Shown piece by piece: positions 52,065-59,819 of a stretch of DNA of 64,000 nucleotides (within the stretch, counting starts at the first letter, position 1; every line of letters begins with the position of its first letter). Origin of the DNA: JAEXZL01 sp049943125 (GTDB lineage: Bacteria > Bacillota > Clostridia > Clostridiales > Clostridiaceae); assembly GCF_049943125.1 (NCBI RefSeq), contig NZ_CP188040.1:2356001-2420000 (forward strand), given 5' to 3'. The translations under genes and the position numbers were made by a program. Below the pieces are notes generated by a model. The model was not told the DNA's origin. It did not search any database and saw only the letters and a list, made by a program, of their open reading frames with translations.

Positions 52065-52307
52065 ATGGTAGACAGATTACAGGGTAAAAAAGTAGTAGGC
52101 GTTAAGCAGGCTACTAAAGCTTTAAAAGCTGGATTAGGTATGACTTTGTATGTAGCAGATAATGCTGATGCAAAAGTTATTCAGCCACTTAGAGAGCTTG
52201 CACATGAAAAAAATGTCGAAGTGGTGCTTGTAGATACAATGCTTCACTTAGGCAAGCTATCAGGAATTGAAGTTGCCTCGGCAGCTACTTTAATTCTAAA
52301 AGATTAA
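52065..52307 (+). CDS. L7Ae-like K-turn-binding ribosomal protein (YbxF family)
   Basis: The 80-residue protein has the L7Ae/L30e pattern: KQATKALKAGLGMTLYVADNAD, a PLRELAHEKNVEVVLVD strand, and a C-terminal SGIEVASAATLIL that contacts kink-turn RNA. B. subtilis YbxF, in the same place before rpsL, binds K-turns and associates with ribosomes. GAGGAGGT precedes the ATG. Confidence 0.92.
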   Translation: MVDRLQGKKVVGVKQATKALKAGLGMTLYVADNADAKVIQPLRELAHEKNVEVVLVDTMLHLGKLSGIEVASAATLILKD

Positions 52308-52361
52308 TTTTGCTATTTTCTACTTATAGAATATAGATATAAAAATGCAGGAGGTGAAACC

Positions 52362-52739
52362 ATGCCAACTATTAGCCAGTTAGTTAGAAAGGGCAGAAAG
52401 TCTGTTCAAGAAAAATCAAACTCACCAGCACTTAAGGAGTGTCCTCAAAGAAGAGGTGTTTGTACAGTAGTTAAAACTACAACTCCAAAGAAGCCTAACT
52501 CCGCTTTAAGAAAGATTGCCAGAGTTAGACTTACAAATGGATATGAAGTTACAGCTTATATCCCAGGTGTTGGCCACAATCTTCAAGAGCACAGTGTTGT
52601 TCTTATAAGAGGTGGTAGAGTTAAGGACCTTCCTGGTGTTAGATATCACATAGTAAGAGGCGCATTAGACTCTGCTGGTGTTGCTAACAGAATGCAGTCA
52701 AGGTCTAAGTACGGCGCTAAGAGGCCTAAGAAAAAATAA
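52362..52739 (+). CDS. rpsL: 30S ribosomal protein S12
   Basis: S12 sits at the decoding centre. The 125-residue protein has the TTPKKPNSALRK loop and the GRVKDLPGVRYH loop with the lysines whose change gives streptomycin resistance; both are wild type here. GGAGGTG precedes the ATG. Confidence 0.97.
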   Translation: MPTISQLVRKGRKSVQEKSNSPALKECPQRRGVCTVVKTTTPKKPNSALRKIARVRLTNGYEVTAYIPGVGHNLQEHSVVLIRGGRVKDLPGVRYHIVRGALDSAGVANRMQSRSKYGAKRPKKK

Positions 52740-52821
52740 TTGAGTTTATAAGTTGAGATGGTGCTATGTCTTTTGCATTTACATAGTTTATATATATATT
52801 TGCGGAAGCCAAAGCATCTTA

Positions 52822-52841
52822 CGGTAGTGATAACACTACCG
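52822..52841 (+). promoter_or_regulatory. Hairpin in the rpsL-rpsG spacer (possible S7 control site)
   Basis: CGGTAGTG-ATAA-CACTACCG, a perfect 8-bp stem with a tetraloop, 43 bp before the rpsG start. Confidence 0.5.
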
Positions 52842-52884
52842 AGTACCTATGAACTTAAATCTAATTGTTAAGGAGGGAAGAAAG

Positions 52885-53355
52885 ATGCCAAGAAAAGGTC
52901 ATATTGCAAAAAGAGATGTTTTACCTGATCCAATGTATGGCAGCAAGGTTGTTACCAAGCTTATAAACAACATCATGGAAGATGGTAAAAGAGGAGTAGC
53001 TCAAAATATATGCTACGACGCTTTTGAAATAATAAACCAGAAAACAGGCAAGGATGCATTAGAGGTATTCGAAACAGCTATGAATAATATCATGCCTTTA
53101 CTCGAGGTTAAGTCTAGAAGAATAGGTGGTGCTAACTACCAGGTTCCAATAGAAGTTAGACCTGAGAGAAGACAGACTTTAGGTCTTAGATGGTTATTAA
53201 TTGCTGCTAGAAAAAGAGGCGAAAAGTACATGAGAGAAAGACTCGCTAATGAACTTATCGATGCTTCAAACAACACTGGTGCAGCTGTTAAAAAGAGAGA
53301 AGATACTCATAGAATGGCTGAAGCTAACAAGGCTTTTGCACATTACAGATATTAA
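52885..53355 (+). CDS. rpsG: 30S ribosomal protein S7
   Basis: S7 nucleates assembly of the 30S head and represses its own operon in E. coli. The 156-residue protein starts MPRKGHIAKRDVLPDPMYGSK and has the RRIGGANYQVPIEVRPERR signature. I chose the ATG at 52885, 7 nt after AAGGAGGG; the longer frame upstream lacks a site. The length is exactly standard. Confidence 0.97.
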   Translation: MPRKGHIAKRDVLPDPMYGSKVVTKLINNIMEDGKRGVAQNICYDAFEIINQKTGKDALEVFETAMNNIMPLLEVKSRRIGGANYQVPIEVRPERRQTLGLRWLLIAARKRGEKYMRERLANELIDASNNTGAAVKKREDTHRMAEANKAFAHYRY

Positions 53356-53358
53356 TTT

Positions 53359-53394
53359 CAAAACTGTTTTGGCATGACTGTCAAAACAGTTTTG
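53359..53394 (+). other. 16-bp hairpin between rpsG and fusA
   Basis: Arms 53359-53374 and 53379-53394 around a TGAC loop, with one G-T pair. No clean T-run follows, so it may be a pause, a partial terminator or a processing site. Confidence 0.65.
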
Positions 53395-53429
53395 TCGAAT
53401 AAAAACATAAGCTGAGAGGAGGAAAAATT

Positions 53430-55496
53430 GTGGCAAGAGAATTTCCTTTAGATAAATTTCGTAATATAGGAATAATGGCTCATATTGATGCTGGTAAGAC
53501 TACTACTACAGAGCGTATTCTTTTCTATACCGGAAAAACTCATAAAATTGGGGAAACTCACGAAGGTGCATCTCAGATGGACTGGATGGAGCAGGAAAAA
53601 GAAAGAGGTATAACAATTACCTCAGCCGCAACTACTTGTAACTGGAAGGGTCATGTAATAAACATAATTGATACACCAGGACACGTAGACTTTACAATAG
53701 AAGTAGAAAGATCTTTAAGAGTACTTGATGGAGCAGTAACTGTACTTGATGCTAAGAGTGGTGTTGAGCCTCAGACTGAAACCGTATGGAGACAGGCAGA
53801 CAAATACGGAGTACCAAGAATGGTATACGTTAATAAAATGGATGCTACTGGTGCGGATTTCTATAACTGCATAAATACTTTAAGAGATAGATTAAAGGCA
53901 AATGCCGTTGCTATACAGATACCTGTTGGTCAAGAAAGTGATTTCAAAGGAATGATCGACCTTATAAGAATGGTAGCTATCGTTCATAAGGATGACCTAG
54001 GTAAAGAAATGGAAGAAATCGAAATCCCAGCAGAACTTAAGGATAAGGCTGAGGAGTACAGAAATCTTCTAATAGAAGCAGTAGCTGAAACAGATGAAGA
54101 GTTAACTATGAAGTATCTTGAAGGTGAAGAAATCACTGAGGAAGAAATTCATACAGCTATCAGAAAAGCTACTATAGCTAATGAAATGGTTCCAGTAATA
54201 TGTGGATCTTCATACAAGAATAAAGGTGTTCAGGAAATGATTGATGCAGTAGTAGAATACATGCCATCACCATTAGATATACCTTCCATTAACGGAACTG
54301 ATCCTGAAACTGGTGAAGAAGATCACAGAGAAGCTTCTGACGAAGCTCCAATGTCAGCTTTAGCTTTCAAAATTGCTACTGACCCATTCATAGGTAGATT
54401 AGCCTTCACTAGAGTATACTCTGGTGTAATGCAGAGCGGTACTTATGTACTTAACTCTACTAAGGGCAAGAAAGAAAGAATAGGAAGACTTGTTAGAATG
54501 CATGCTAACCATAGACAAGAGGTTGATGAGCTTAGAGCAGGAGACCTTGGTGCTATAGTTGGTCTTAAGGATACTACTACTGGAGATACACTCTGCGTAG
54601 ACAGTGCCCCTATCATTCTTGAAAGAATGGAATTCCCAGAGCCAGTTATTAATGTTGCTATCGAGCCTAAAACTAAGGCTGGCCAAGAAAAGATGGGTAT
54701 AGCTCTTGCTAAGCTTGCTGAAGAAGATCCTTCCTTCAGAACCTACACTGATCAAGAAACTGGTCAGACTATAATAGCAGGTATGGGTGAGCTTCATCTT
54801 GAAATCATCGTTGATAGACTTCAAAGAGAATTCAAGGTTGAATGTAATGTTGGTGCTCCTCAGGTTGCTTACAAAGAAACTATCAGAAAGCCAGTTAAGG
54901 CTGAAGGTAAGTTTGTAAGACAGTCTGGTGGACGTGGACAGTACGGTCACGCTGTTATTGAAATGGAACCACATGATGGAGAGTACGTATTTGAGAATGG
55001 TATCGTTGGTGGTGTTGTTCCTAGAGAATACGTTCCTGCTATCGATAATGGTATCAGAGAAGCTTCAGAAAGTGGTATCATCGGTGGATACCAGACAATT
55101 AACTTCAAGGTTAAGCTTGTATTTGGTTCCTACCATGAGGTTGACTCCTCAGAAATGGCATTTAAGATTGCTGGTTCCATGGCATTTAAGAACGCTATGG
55201 CAAAAGCAGATCCAGTTCTTCTAGAGCCTATGATGAAGGTTGAAGTTATAGTACCTGAAGAATACATGGGTGATGTAATGGGAGACATAAACTCCAGAAG
55301 AGGTAGAATAGAAGGCATGAACCCAAGAAACGGTGTTCAGGTTATAAATTCTATGGTTCCCCTTTCTGAAATGTTCGGATATGCAACTACCTTAAGATCA
55401 AGAACTCAAGGTAGAGGTGTATACTCCATGGAATTTGATCATTATGAAGAAGTTCCAAAGAGCATTCAGGAACAAGTTGTTGGCAAGAAAGCTTAA
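53430..55496 (+). CDS. fusA: Elongation factor G
   Basis: EF-G drives translocation with GTP. The 688-residue protein has AHIDAGKTT (G1), the RGITI switch I, DTPGH (G3) and NKMD (G4), then domains II-V. The EF-G-type C-terminal signature MVPLSEMFGYATTLRS is intact. The start is GTG with GAGGAGG upstream. Tuf copy 2 follows 58 bp later. Confidence 0.98.
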   Translation: MAREFPLDKFRNIGIMAHIDAGKTTTTERILFYTGKTHKIGETHEGASQMDWMEQEKERGITITSAATTCNWKGHVINIIDTPGHVDFTIEVERSLRVLDGAVTVLDAKSGVEPQTETVWRQADKYGVPRMVYVNKMDATGADFYNCINTLRDRLKANAVAIQIPVGQESDFKGMIDLIRMVAIVHKDDLGKEMEEIEIPAELKDKAEEYRNLLIEAVAETDEELTMKYLEGEEITEEEIHTAIRKATIANEMVPVICGSSYKNKGVQEMIDAVVEYMPSPLDIPSINGTDPETGEEDHREASDEAPMSALAFKIATDPFIGRLAFTRVYSGVMQSGTYVLNSTKGKKERIGRLVRMHANHRQEVDELRAGDLGAIVGLKDTTTGDTLCVDSAPIILERMEFPEPVINVAIEPKTKAGQEKMGIALAKLAEEDPSFRTYTDQETGQTIIAGMGELHLEIIVDRLQREFKVECNVGAPQVAYKETIRKPVKAEGKFVRQSGGRGQYGHAVIEMEPHDGEYVFENGIVGGVVPREYVPAIDNGIREASESGIIGGYQTINFKVKLVFGSYHEVDSSEMAFKIAGSMAFKNAMAKADPVLLEPMMKVEVIVPEEYMGDVMGDINSRRGRIEGMNPRNGVQVINSMVPLSEMFGYATTLRSRTQGRGVYSMEFDHYEEVPKSIQEQVVGKKA

Positions 55497-55554
55497 TTTA
55501 AAGCTTATAGAATAACTTAAAAATAAATCTTTTACCTATAAGGAGGATTTCAAA

Positions 55555-56748
55555 ATGTCAAAGGCTAAATTTGAAAGAAGCAAACCACACGTAAATATCG
55601 GAACTATCGGTCACGTAGACCATGGTAAGACAACATTAACAGCTGCAATAACATCAGTACTTGCAAACAAAGGATTCGCAGAAGCGTTCAAGTATGATGA
55701 AATTGATAAGGCACCAGAAGAAAAGGAAAGAGGAATCACAATCAACACTGCACACGTTGAGTATCAAACAGATAACAGACACTATGCACACGTTGACTGT
55801 CCAGGACATGCTGACTATGTTAAGAACATGATCACTGGAGCTGCACAGATGGATGGAGCAATCCTTGTTGTATCCGCAGCTGATGGCCCAATGCCTCAAA
55901 CAAGAGAGCACATACTTCTTGCATCAAGAGTAGGTGTTGACTACATCGTAGTATTCTTAAACAAAGCAGATATGGTAGATGACGCTGAGTTATTAGAATT
56001 AGTTGAAATGGAAGTAAGAGAGCTTCTTAGCGAGTACAACTTCGATGGAGATGAAATTCCAGTAATAACTGGTTCAGCATTAAAAGCATTAGAGAACCCA
56101 ACAGATCCAGAAGCAACTAAGTGCATAATGGACCTTATGGATGCAGTAGATAGCTACATCCCAACTCCAGAAAGAGCAACAGATAAGCCATTCTTAATGC
56201 CAGTAGAAGATGTATTCACAATCACTGGTAGAGGAACAGTTGCAACTGGAAGAGTTGAAAGAGGAGTTCTTCACGTAGGAGAAGAAGTAGAAATAGTAGG
56301 ACTTTCCGAAGAGAAGAAGAAGACAGTATGTACAGGAATAGAAATGTTCAGAAAGCTTCTTGATGAGGCACAGGCAGGAGATAACATAGGAGCACTTTTA
56401 AGAGGTGTTCAAAGAACTGATATCGAAAGAGGTCAGGTAATATCAAAGCCAAACACAGTACATCCTCACAAGAAATTCGTAGGTCAGGTATACGTACTTA
56501 AGAAAGAAGAAGGCGGAAGACACACTCCATTCTTCGATGGATACAGACCACAGTTCTACTTCAGAACAACTGACGTTACAGGTTCCATAAAGCTTCCAGA
56601 AGGAATGGAAATGGTTATGCCTGGAGACCACATCGACATGAACGTTGAGCTTATAACTGAAATCGCTATGGATGAAGGTTTAAGATTCGCTATCAGAGAA
56701 GGTGGAAGAACAGTAGGTTCAGGAGTTGTTACTACTATAGTTGAGTAA
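55555..56748 (+). CDS. tuf: Elongation factor Tu, copy 2
   Basis: This is the str-operon copy, the last gene of L7Ae-rpsL-rpsG-fusA-tuf. The 397-residue product is the same as that of copy 1, and the DNA appears identical including all silent sites, although the upstream sequences differ. AAGGAGG lies 9 nt before the ATG. Perfect identity between copies 16 kb apart shows recent gene conversion. Confidence 0.98.
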   Translation: MSKAKFERSKPHVNIGTIGHVDHGKTTLTAAITSVLANKGFAEAFKYDEIDKAPEEKERGITINTAHVEYQTDNRHYAHVDCPGHADYVKNMITGAAQMDGAILVVSAADGPMPQTREHILLASRVGVDYIVVFLNKADMVDDAELLELVEMEVRELLSEYNFDGDEIPVITGSALKALENPTDPEATKCIMDLMDAVDSYIPTPERATDKPFLMPVEDVFTITGRGTVATGRVERGVLHVGEEVEIVGLSEEKKKTVCTGIEMFRKLLDEAQAGDNIGALLRGVQRTDIERGQVISKPNTVHPHKKFVGQVYVLKKEEGGRHTPFFDGYRPQFYFRTTDVTGSIKLPEGMEMVMPGDHIDMNVELITEIAMDEGLRFAIREGGRTVGSGVVTTIVE

Positions 56749-56757
56749 TCTCAATTA
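55555..56757 (+). repeat. 1,203-bp direct repeat, tuf copy 2 tract
   Basis: Second copy of the 39490-40692 tract, same strand. Confidence 0.9.
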
Positions 56758-56780
56758 GAATTAAAGCTTAAGATTTAAAA

Positions 56781-56892
56781 TTTAAAATTTAGAACGAATA
56801 GTTCTGAATTGAAAATTAAAAAGTTAAATTTAAAAGTTTAAAATTAAGAGCCGCAAGTTCTGAGTTTTAAACTACAAGATAAAAAGTTTCAA
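56781..56892 (+). repeat. Imperfect tandem repeat, two 56-bp units
   Basis: Units start at 56781 and 56837 with TTTAAAATT. Each then has an A/G-rich segment, AGTTCTGA and a further A-rich stretch. They are diverged and noncoding. Confidence 0.55.
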
Positions 56893-56981
56893 ACCAAAAG
56901 TTATAAATTATTTTCACAACACACACACAAATATATAGATAAAATACCTGCACGGATCGGACAATAAAATGCAGGAAACAC

Positions 56982-57020
56982 AAACACCCTGACGCTACGG
57001 CCATAGCCTCAGGGTGTTTT
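56982..57020 (+). terminator. Intrinsic terminator of the str operon
   Basis: AAACACCCTGA / TCAGGGTGTTT with an inner GCT/AGC stem and a T-rich tail, 234 bp after tuf. Confidence 0.85.
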
Positions 57021-57415
57021 CTTTTTATCCAATCCCGCCCCCCTCCATCCAATCTCCTCTCATACCTCTCAGCCCTTATCTTTATTTCTTTATCTTTTTT
57101 TTATTGCTCTTGCTCCTGTCTTTCTTTATCTTTTATCTTTTGCTTTTGCTTCTGTCTCTTTCTCTCTTCTTTTCCTCTCTATTAGCGCCAGCTAATAATC
57201 TCCCTATTAGCGCAGCTAATAATTTCCCTCTCTTCTGCTCTTCTCTTTTTTCTCTGCTCCCTTGCTCTTGTCCCTTATCTTTTCTCTATTCTCTATTCTC
57301 TCTTCTCTGCTCTTGTCTCTTATCTTTGCTCTTTCAACTTTTAGCTCTTAGTTATTACTTCTTAGTTTTTTTCTGCTCTTTTGCTCTTATTTCTTACTTT
57401 TTACCTCTTACTTCA
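57021..57415 (+). repeat. Polypyrimidine low-complexity tract
   Basis: About 395 bp built almost only of C and T on the plus strand; for instance 57121-57180 has 5 purines and 57241-57300 has 6. It contains degenerate direct repeats such as TGCTCTTGTCYCTTATCTTT at 57263 and 57308, and two short palindromes (57181-57220). No ribosome binding site or believable gene is present. Confidence 0.85.
57179..57229 (+). repeat. Two 25-bp direct repeats, each holding an ATTAGC/GCTAAT palindrome
   Basis: CTATTAGCGCCAGCTAATAA at 57179 and CTATTAGCGCAGCTAATAAT at 57204. They are the only non-pyrimidine islands in the tract. Confidence 0.8.
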
Positions 57416-57561
57416 AAATAAATGATTACAATTAAAAATTCTGGTAAATACTAAAATATCCTTGCAGTTTTCGGTTAATAATTATATAATAATTCAGGAG
57501 CTTTTGGGGAAAGCTAAAATTTTTTAGTTGCAGTTAGCAGGCTAAAAAAGCAAAAAAACTA

Positions 57562-57590
57562 TTGTATTGAAAATAGTTTTATTGTATAAT
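57562..57590 (+). promoter_or_regulatory. Sigma-A promoter of the S10 operon
   Basis: TTGTAT, 17-nt spacer, TATAAT; a leader of about 205 nt precedes rpsJ. Confidence 0.75.
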
Positions 57591-57596
57591 GTAGAA

Positions 57597-57802
57597 GTTA
57601 TGTAGCAAACAGCGATGAGTCAAGAGGTTGCCGAACTTTCCGGGGAATTCTTGATGAGTATGTCAGGGTCTTAGAACCCGACGACGGGTTGTCTGTATTG
57701 TTGTGTTTTTATGCTTGTATAGAAGGATACACCAGGAACAGTTTACAGAACATCCGCTGTGTGCGTAAGAAGTTAAGCGTACAAGAAAAGGAGGGAAATT
57801 AC
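57597..57802 (+). promoter_or_regulatory. S10 operon leader with alternative pairings
   Basis: In the leader, ACCC near 57675-57680 can pair with GGGT upstream (about 57667) or with GGGTT downstream (AACCC-gacgac-GGGTT), so the folds exclude each other. No T-run follows. It may be the target of a ribosomal protein such as L4, but that is only inferred. Confidence 0.4.
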
Positions 57803-58111
57803 ATGTCAAAACAAAAAATCAGAATAAGATTAAAGGCTTTTGATCATTCAATACTTGATCAATCAGCTGAGAAGATTGTTGAAACTGCTAAATCAACAGG
57901 GGCTAAGGTTACTGGACCAGTACCACTACCTACTGATAAAGAAATCATCACTATCTTAAGAGCAGTTCACAAATATAAGGATTCTAGAGAGCAGTTCGAA
58001 ATCAGAACTCACAAGAGACTTATAGATATCGTTAATCCATCACCTAAGACTGTTGATGCATTAATGAGATTAGATTTGCCAGCAGGCGTTGATATCGAAA
58101 TAAAACTTTAG
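57803..58111 (+). CDS. rpsJ: 30S ribosomal protein S10
   Basis: S10 lies in the 30S head and also works with NusB in antitermination. The 102-residue protein begins MSKQKIRIRLKAFDH and has the GPVPLPTDKEIITILRA loop. I chose the ATG at 57803, 6 nt after GGAGGG; the longer upstream frame runs through the leader. It is the first gene of the S10 operon. Confidence 0.97.
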   Translation: MSKQKIRIRLKAFDHSILDQSAEKIVETAKSTGAKVTGPVPLPTDKEIITILRAVHKYKDSREQFEIRTHKRLIDIVNPSPKTVDALMRLDLPAGVDIEIKL

Positions 58112-58192
58112 TACTTAGGTACTTAATTAATACAAGATTGAACTGTTATGACTGCAGAGCAGTCCGCTAATTAGTTTAGGAGGTGTAACTAC

Positions 58193-58822
58193 ATGAAAAA
58201 AGCAATAATAGGTAAAAAAATCGGAATGACTCAGATTTTTGATGAAGCTGGAAAGGTTGTTCCTGTAACAGTTGTAGAAGCAGGTCCATGTGTTGTTGTT
58301 CAAAAGAAAACCTTAGAGAATGATGGTTACGAAGCAATACAGGTAGCTTACGGCACTGTTAAAGAAAAGTTAGTTAACAAGCCAAAGAGAGGACACTTTG
58401 CTAAGGCTGGTGTTGCTTTCATGAAGCACTTAAAGGAATTCAGACTTGAAGATATTAGCGCTTACGAAGTAGGTGCTGAAATAAAGGCTGAGGTATTCCA
58501 AGCTGGAGATAAAGTAGATGTTTCTGGTTTATCAAAGGGTAAGGGTTTCCAAGGAACAATTAAGAGATGGAATGCAAGCAGAGGACCTATGACTCACGGT
58601 TCTAAGTTCCATAGATCCGTTGGTTCCCAGGGTGGATCTTCCGATCCAGCAAGAACCTTCAAAAACAGAAAGATGCCTGGACATATGGGCCATGTTAATA
58701 CAACAGTATTAAATCTTGAAGTTGTTAAGGTTATACCTGAAAAGAATCTTATCCTTATAAAGGGTGGAGTTCCAGGACCAAATAAAAACGTAGTAGTAAT
58801 CAGAAATAGCGTTAAAGCTTAA
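58193..58822 (+). CDS. rplC: 50S ribosomal protein L3
   Basis: L3 is an early 50S assembly protein near the peptidyl transferase centre. The 209-residue protein has MKKAIIGKKIGMTQIFDEAG and the FQGTIKRWNASRGPMTHGSK loop reaching the active site. A small GACTGC/GCAGTC hairpin (58150-58164) lies in the spacer before it. AGGAGGTG precedes the ATG. Confidence 0.97.
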   Translation: MKKAIIGKKIGMTQIFDEAGKVVPVTVVEAGPCVVVQKKTLENDGYEAIQVAYGTVKEKLVNKPKRGHFAKAGVAFMKHLKEFRLEDISAYEVGAEIKAEVFQAGDKVDVSGLSKGKGFQGTIKRWNASRGPMTHGSKFHRSVGSQGGSSDPARTFKNRKMPGHMGHVNTTVLNLEVVKVIPEKNLILIKGGVPGPNKNVVVIRNSVKA

Positions 58823-58846
58823 TACTGGTAGAAAGGAGGATGCAGA

Positions 58847-59467
58847 ATGCCTACAGTAGGATTATTTAACAAAGAAGGACAAAAAGTTGGAGATTTTGAG
58901 TTAGCAGAAAAGGTATTTGGTGCAGAGGTTAACCAAGATGTACTTCACCAGGTAGTTGTTGCTTTACTTGCTAATAAGAGACAGGGAACTCAGTCTGCCA
59001 AGACTAGAGCAGAGGTTTCCGGTGGTGGAATAAAGCCTTGGAGACAAAAAGGAACTGGTAGAGCAAGACAGGGTAGCATCAGATCCCCTCAATGGATTCA
59101 TGGTGGTATAGTATTTGCTCCAAAGCCAAGAAGCTACAGAACATCTCTTCCTAAGAGCATGAGAAGAGTTGCTATGAAGTCTGCTTTATCAAGCAAGGTT
59201 ATAGATAATGAAATGATAGTTCTTGAATCTTTAGAGCTTGCTGCTCCAAAGACTAAGGAAATAGTTAGCATGTTAAATGCTTTTGAGGCTAAGAAGGCTT
59301 TAATAGTTACAGCAGAGTCTAACGAGAATGTATATAAATCAGGAAGAAACATTGAAGGTGTTAGAGTAATGCCTGTTAATAACATCAATGTTTATGATTT
59401 ACTAAAATACGATAAGCTTATAATAACTAAGGAAGCTGTATCTAAGATTGAGGAGGTGTACGCATAA
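58847..59467 (+). CDS. rplD: 50S ribosomal protein L4
   Basis: L4 lines the exit tunnel. The 206-residue protein has the tunnel loop TRAEVSGGGIKPWRQKGTGRARQGS and the following WIHGGIVFAPKPRSY. Sites of macrolide resistance in the loop look wild type. AAAGGAGG precedes the ATG, and its stop overlaps the start of rplW. Confidence 0.97.
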   Translation: MPTVGLFNKEGQKVGDFELAEKVFGAEVNQDVLHQVVVALLANKRQGTQSAKTRAEVSGGGIKPWRQKGTGRARQGSIRSPQWIHGGIVFAPKPRSYRTSLPKSMRRVAMKSALSSKVIDNEMIVLESLELAAPKTKEIVSMLNAFEAKKALIVTAESNENVYKSGRNIEGVRVMPVNNINVYDLLKYDKLIITKEAVSKIEEVYA

Positions 59468-59763
59468 TGAACTTAACAAGCCATGATATAATCAGAAAGC
59501 CAGTTATAACTGAAAAGAGTATGGCAGCTATGGCTGAAAAGAAATATACATTTATCGTACACATAAGCGCTAACAAGGTTCAAATAAAGAAAGCTGTTGA
59601 AGAAGTTTTCGGTGTTAAGGTTGCAGACGTTAAGACTATGAGAACCTTAGGAAAAACTAAAAGAGTTGGCGTACATGTAGGTAAGAGAGCAGACCAGAAG
59701 AAGGCTGTTGTTACTTTAACAGAAGATAGCAAGGGTATCGAATTCTTCGAAGGAATGCAATAA
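59467..59763 (+). CDS. rplW: 50S ribosomal protein L23
   Basis: L23 sits at the tunnel exit and docks trigger factor and SRP. The 98-residue protein has IIRKPVITEKSMAAM and KVADVKTMRTLGKTKRVG. Its ATG overlaps the TAA of rplD by one base, with GAGGAGGTG inside rplD, which suggests translational coupling. Confidence 0.97.
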   Translation: MNLTSHDIIRKPVITEKSMAAMAEKKYTFIVHISANKVQIKKAVEEVFGVKVADVKTMRTLGKTKRVGVHVGKRADQKKAVVTLTEDSKGIEFFEGMQ

Positions 59764-59819
59764 TAAAATAAGCACTTATAGGCTAGGCGCCTGAAAAGCG
59801 AAACGAGGAGGGAAACTAA

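Noticed and set aside
52362..52739. Possible streptomycin resistance changes in rpsL
   Set aside because: Both key lysine loops are wild type.
54399..54974. Long antisense open frame within fusA
   Set aside because: No ribosome binding site, low-complexity composition, and it lies wholly over a conserved gene; a codon-bias shadow.
57179..57327. Repeats in the pyrimidine tract as a possible CRISPR array
   Set aside because: Only two copies of each unit, no regular unique spacers and no cas genes.
57014..57421. Open frame of 135 codons coding a Leu/Phe/Ser-rich hydrophobic chain
   Set aside because: It is a by-product of the pyrimidine tract (CTT, TTT and TCT codons), with no ribosome binding site and no membrane-protein pattern.
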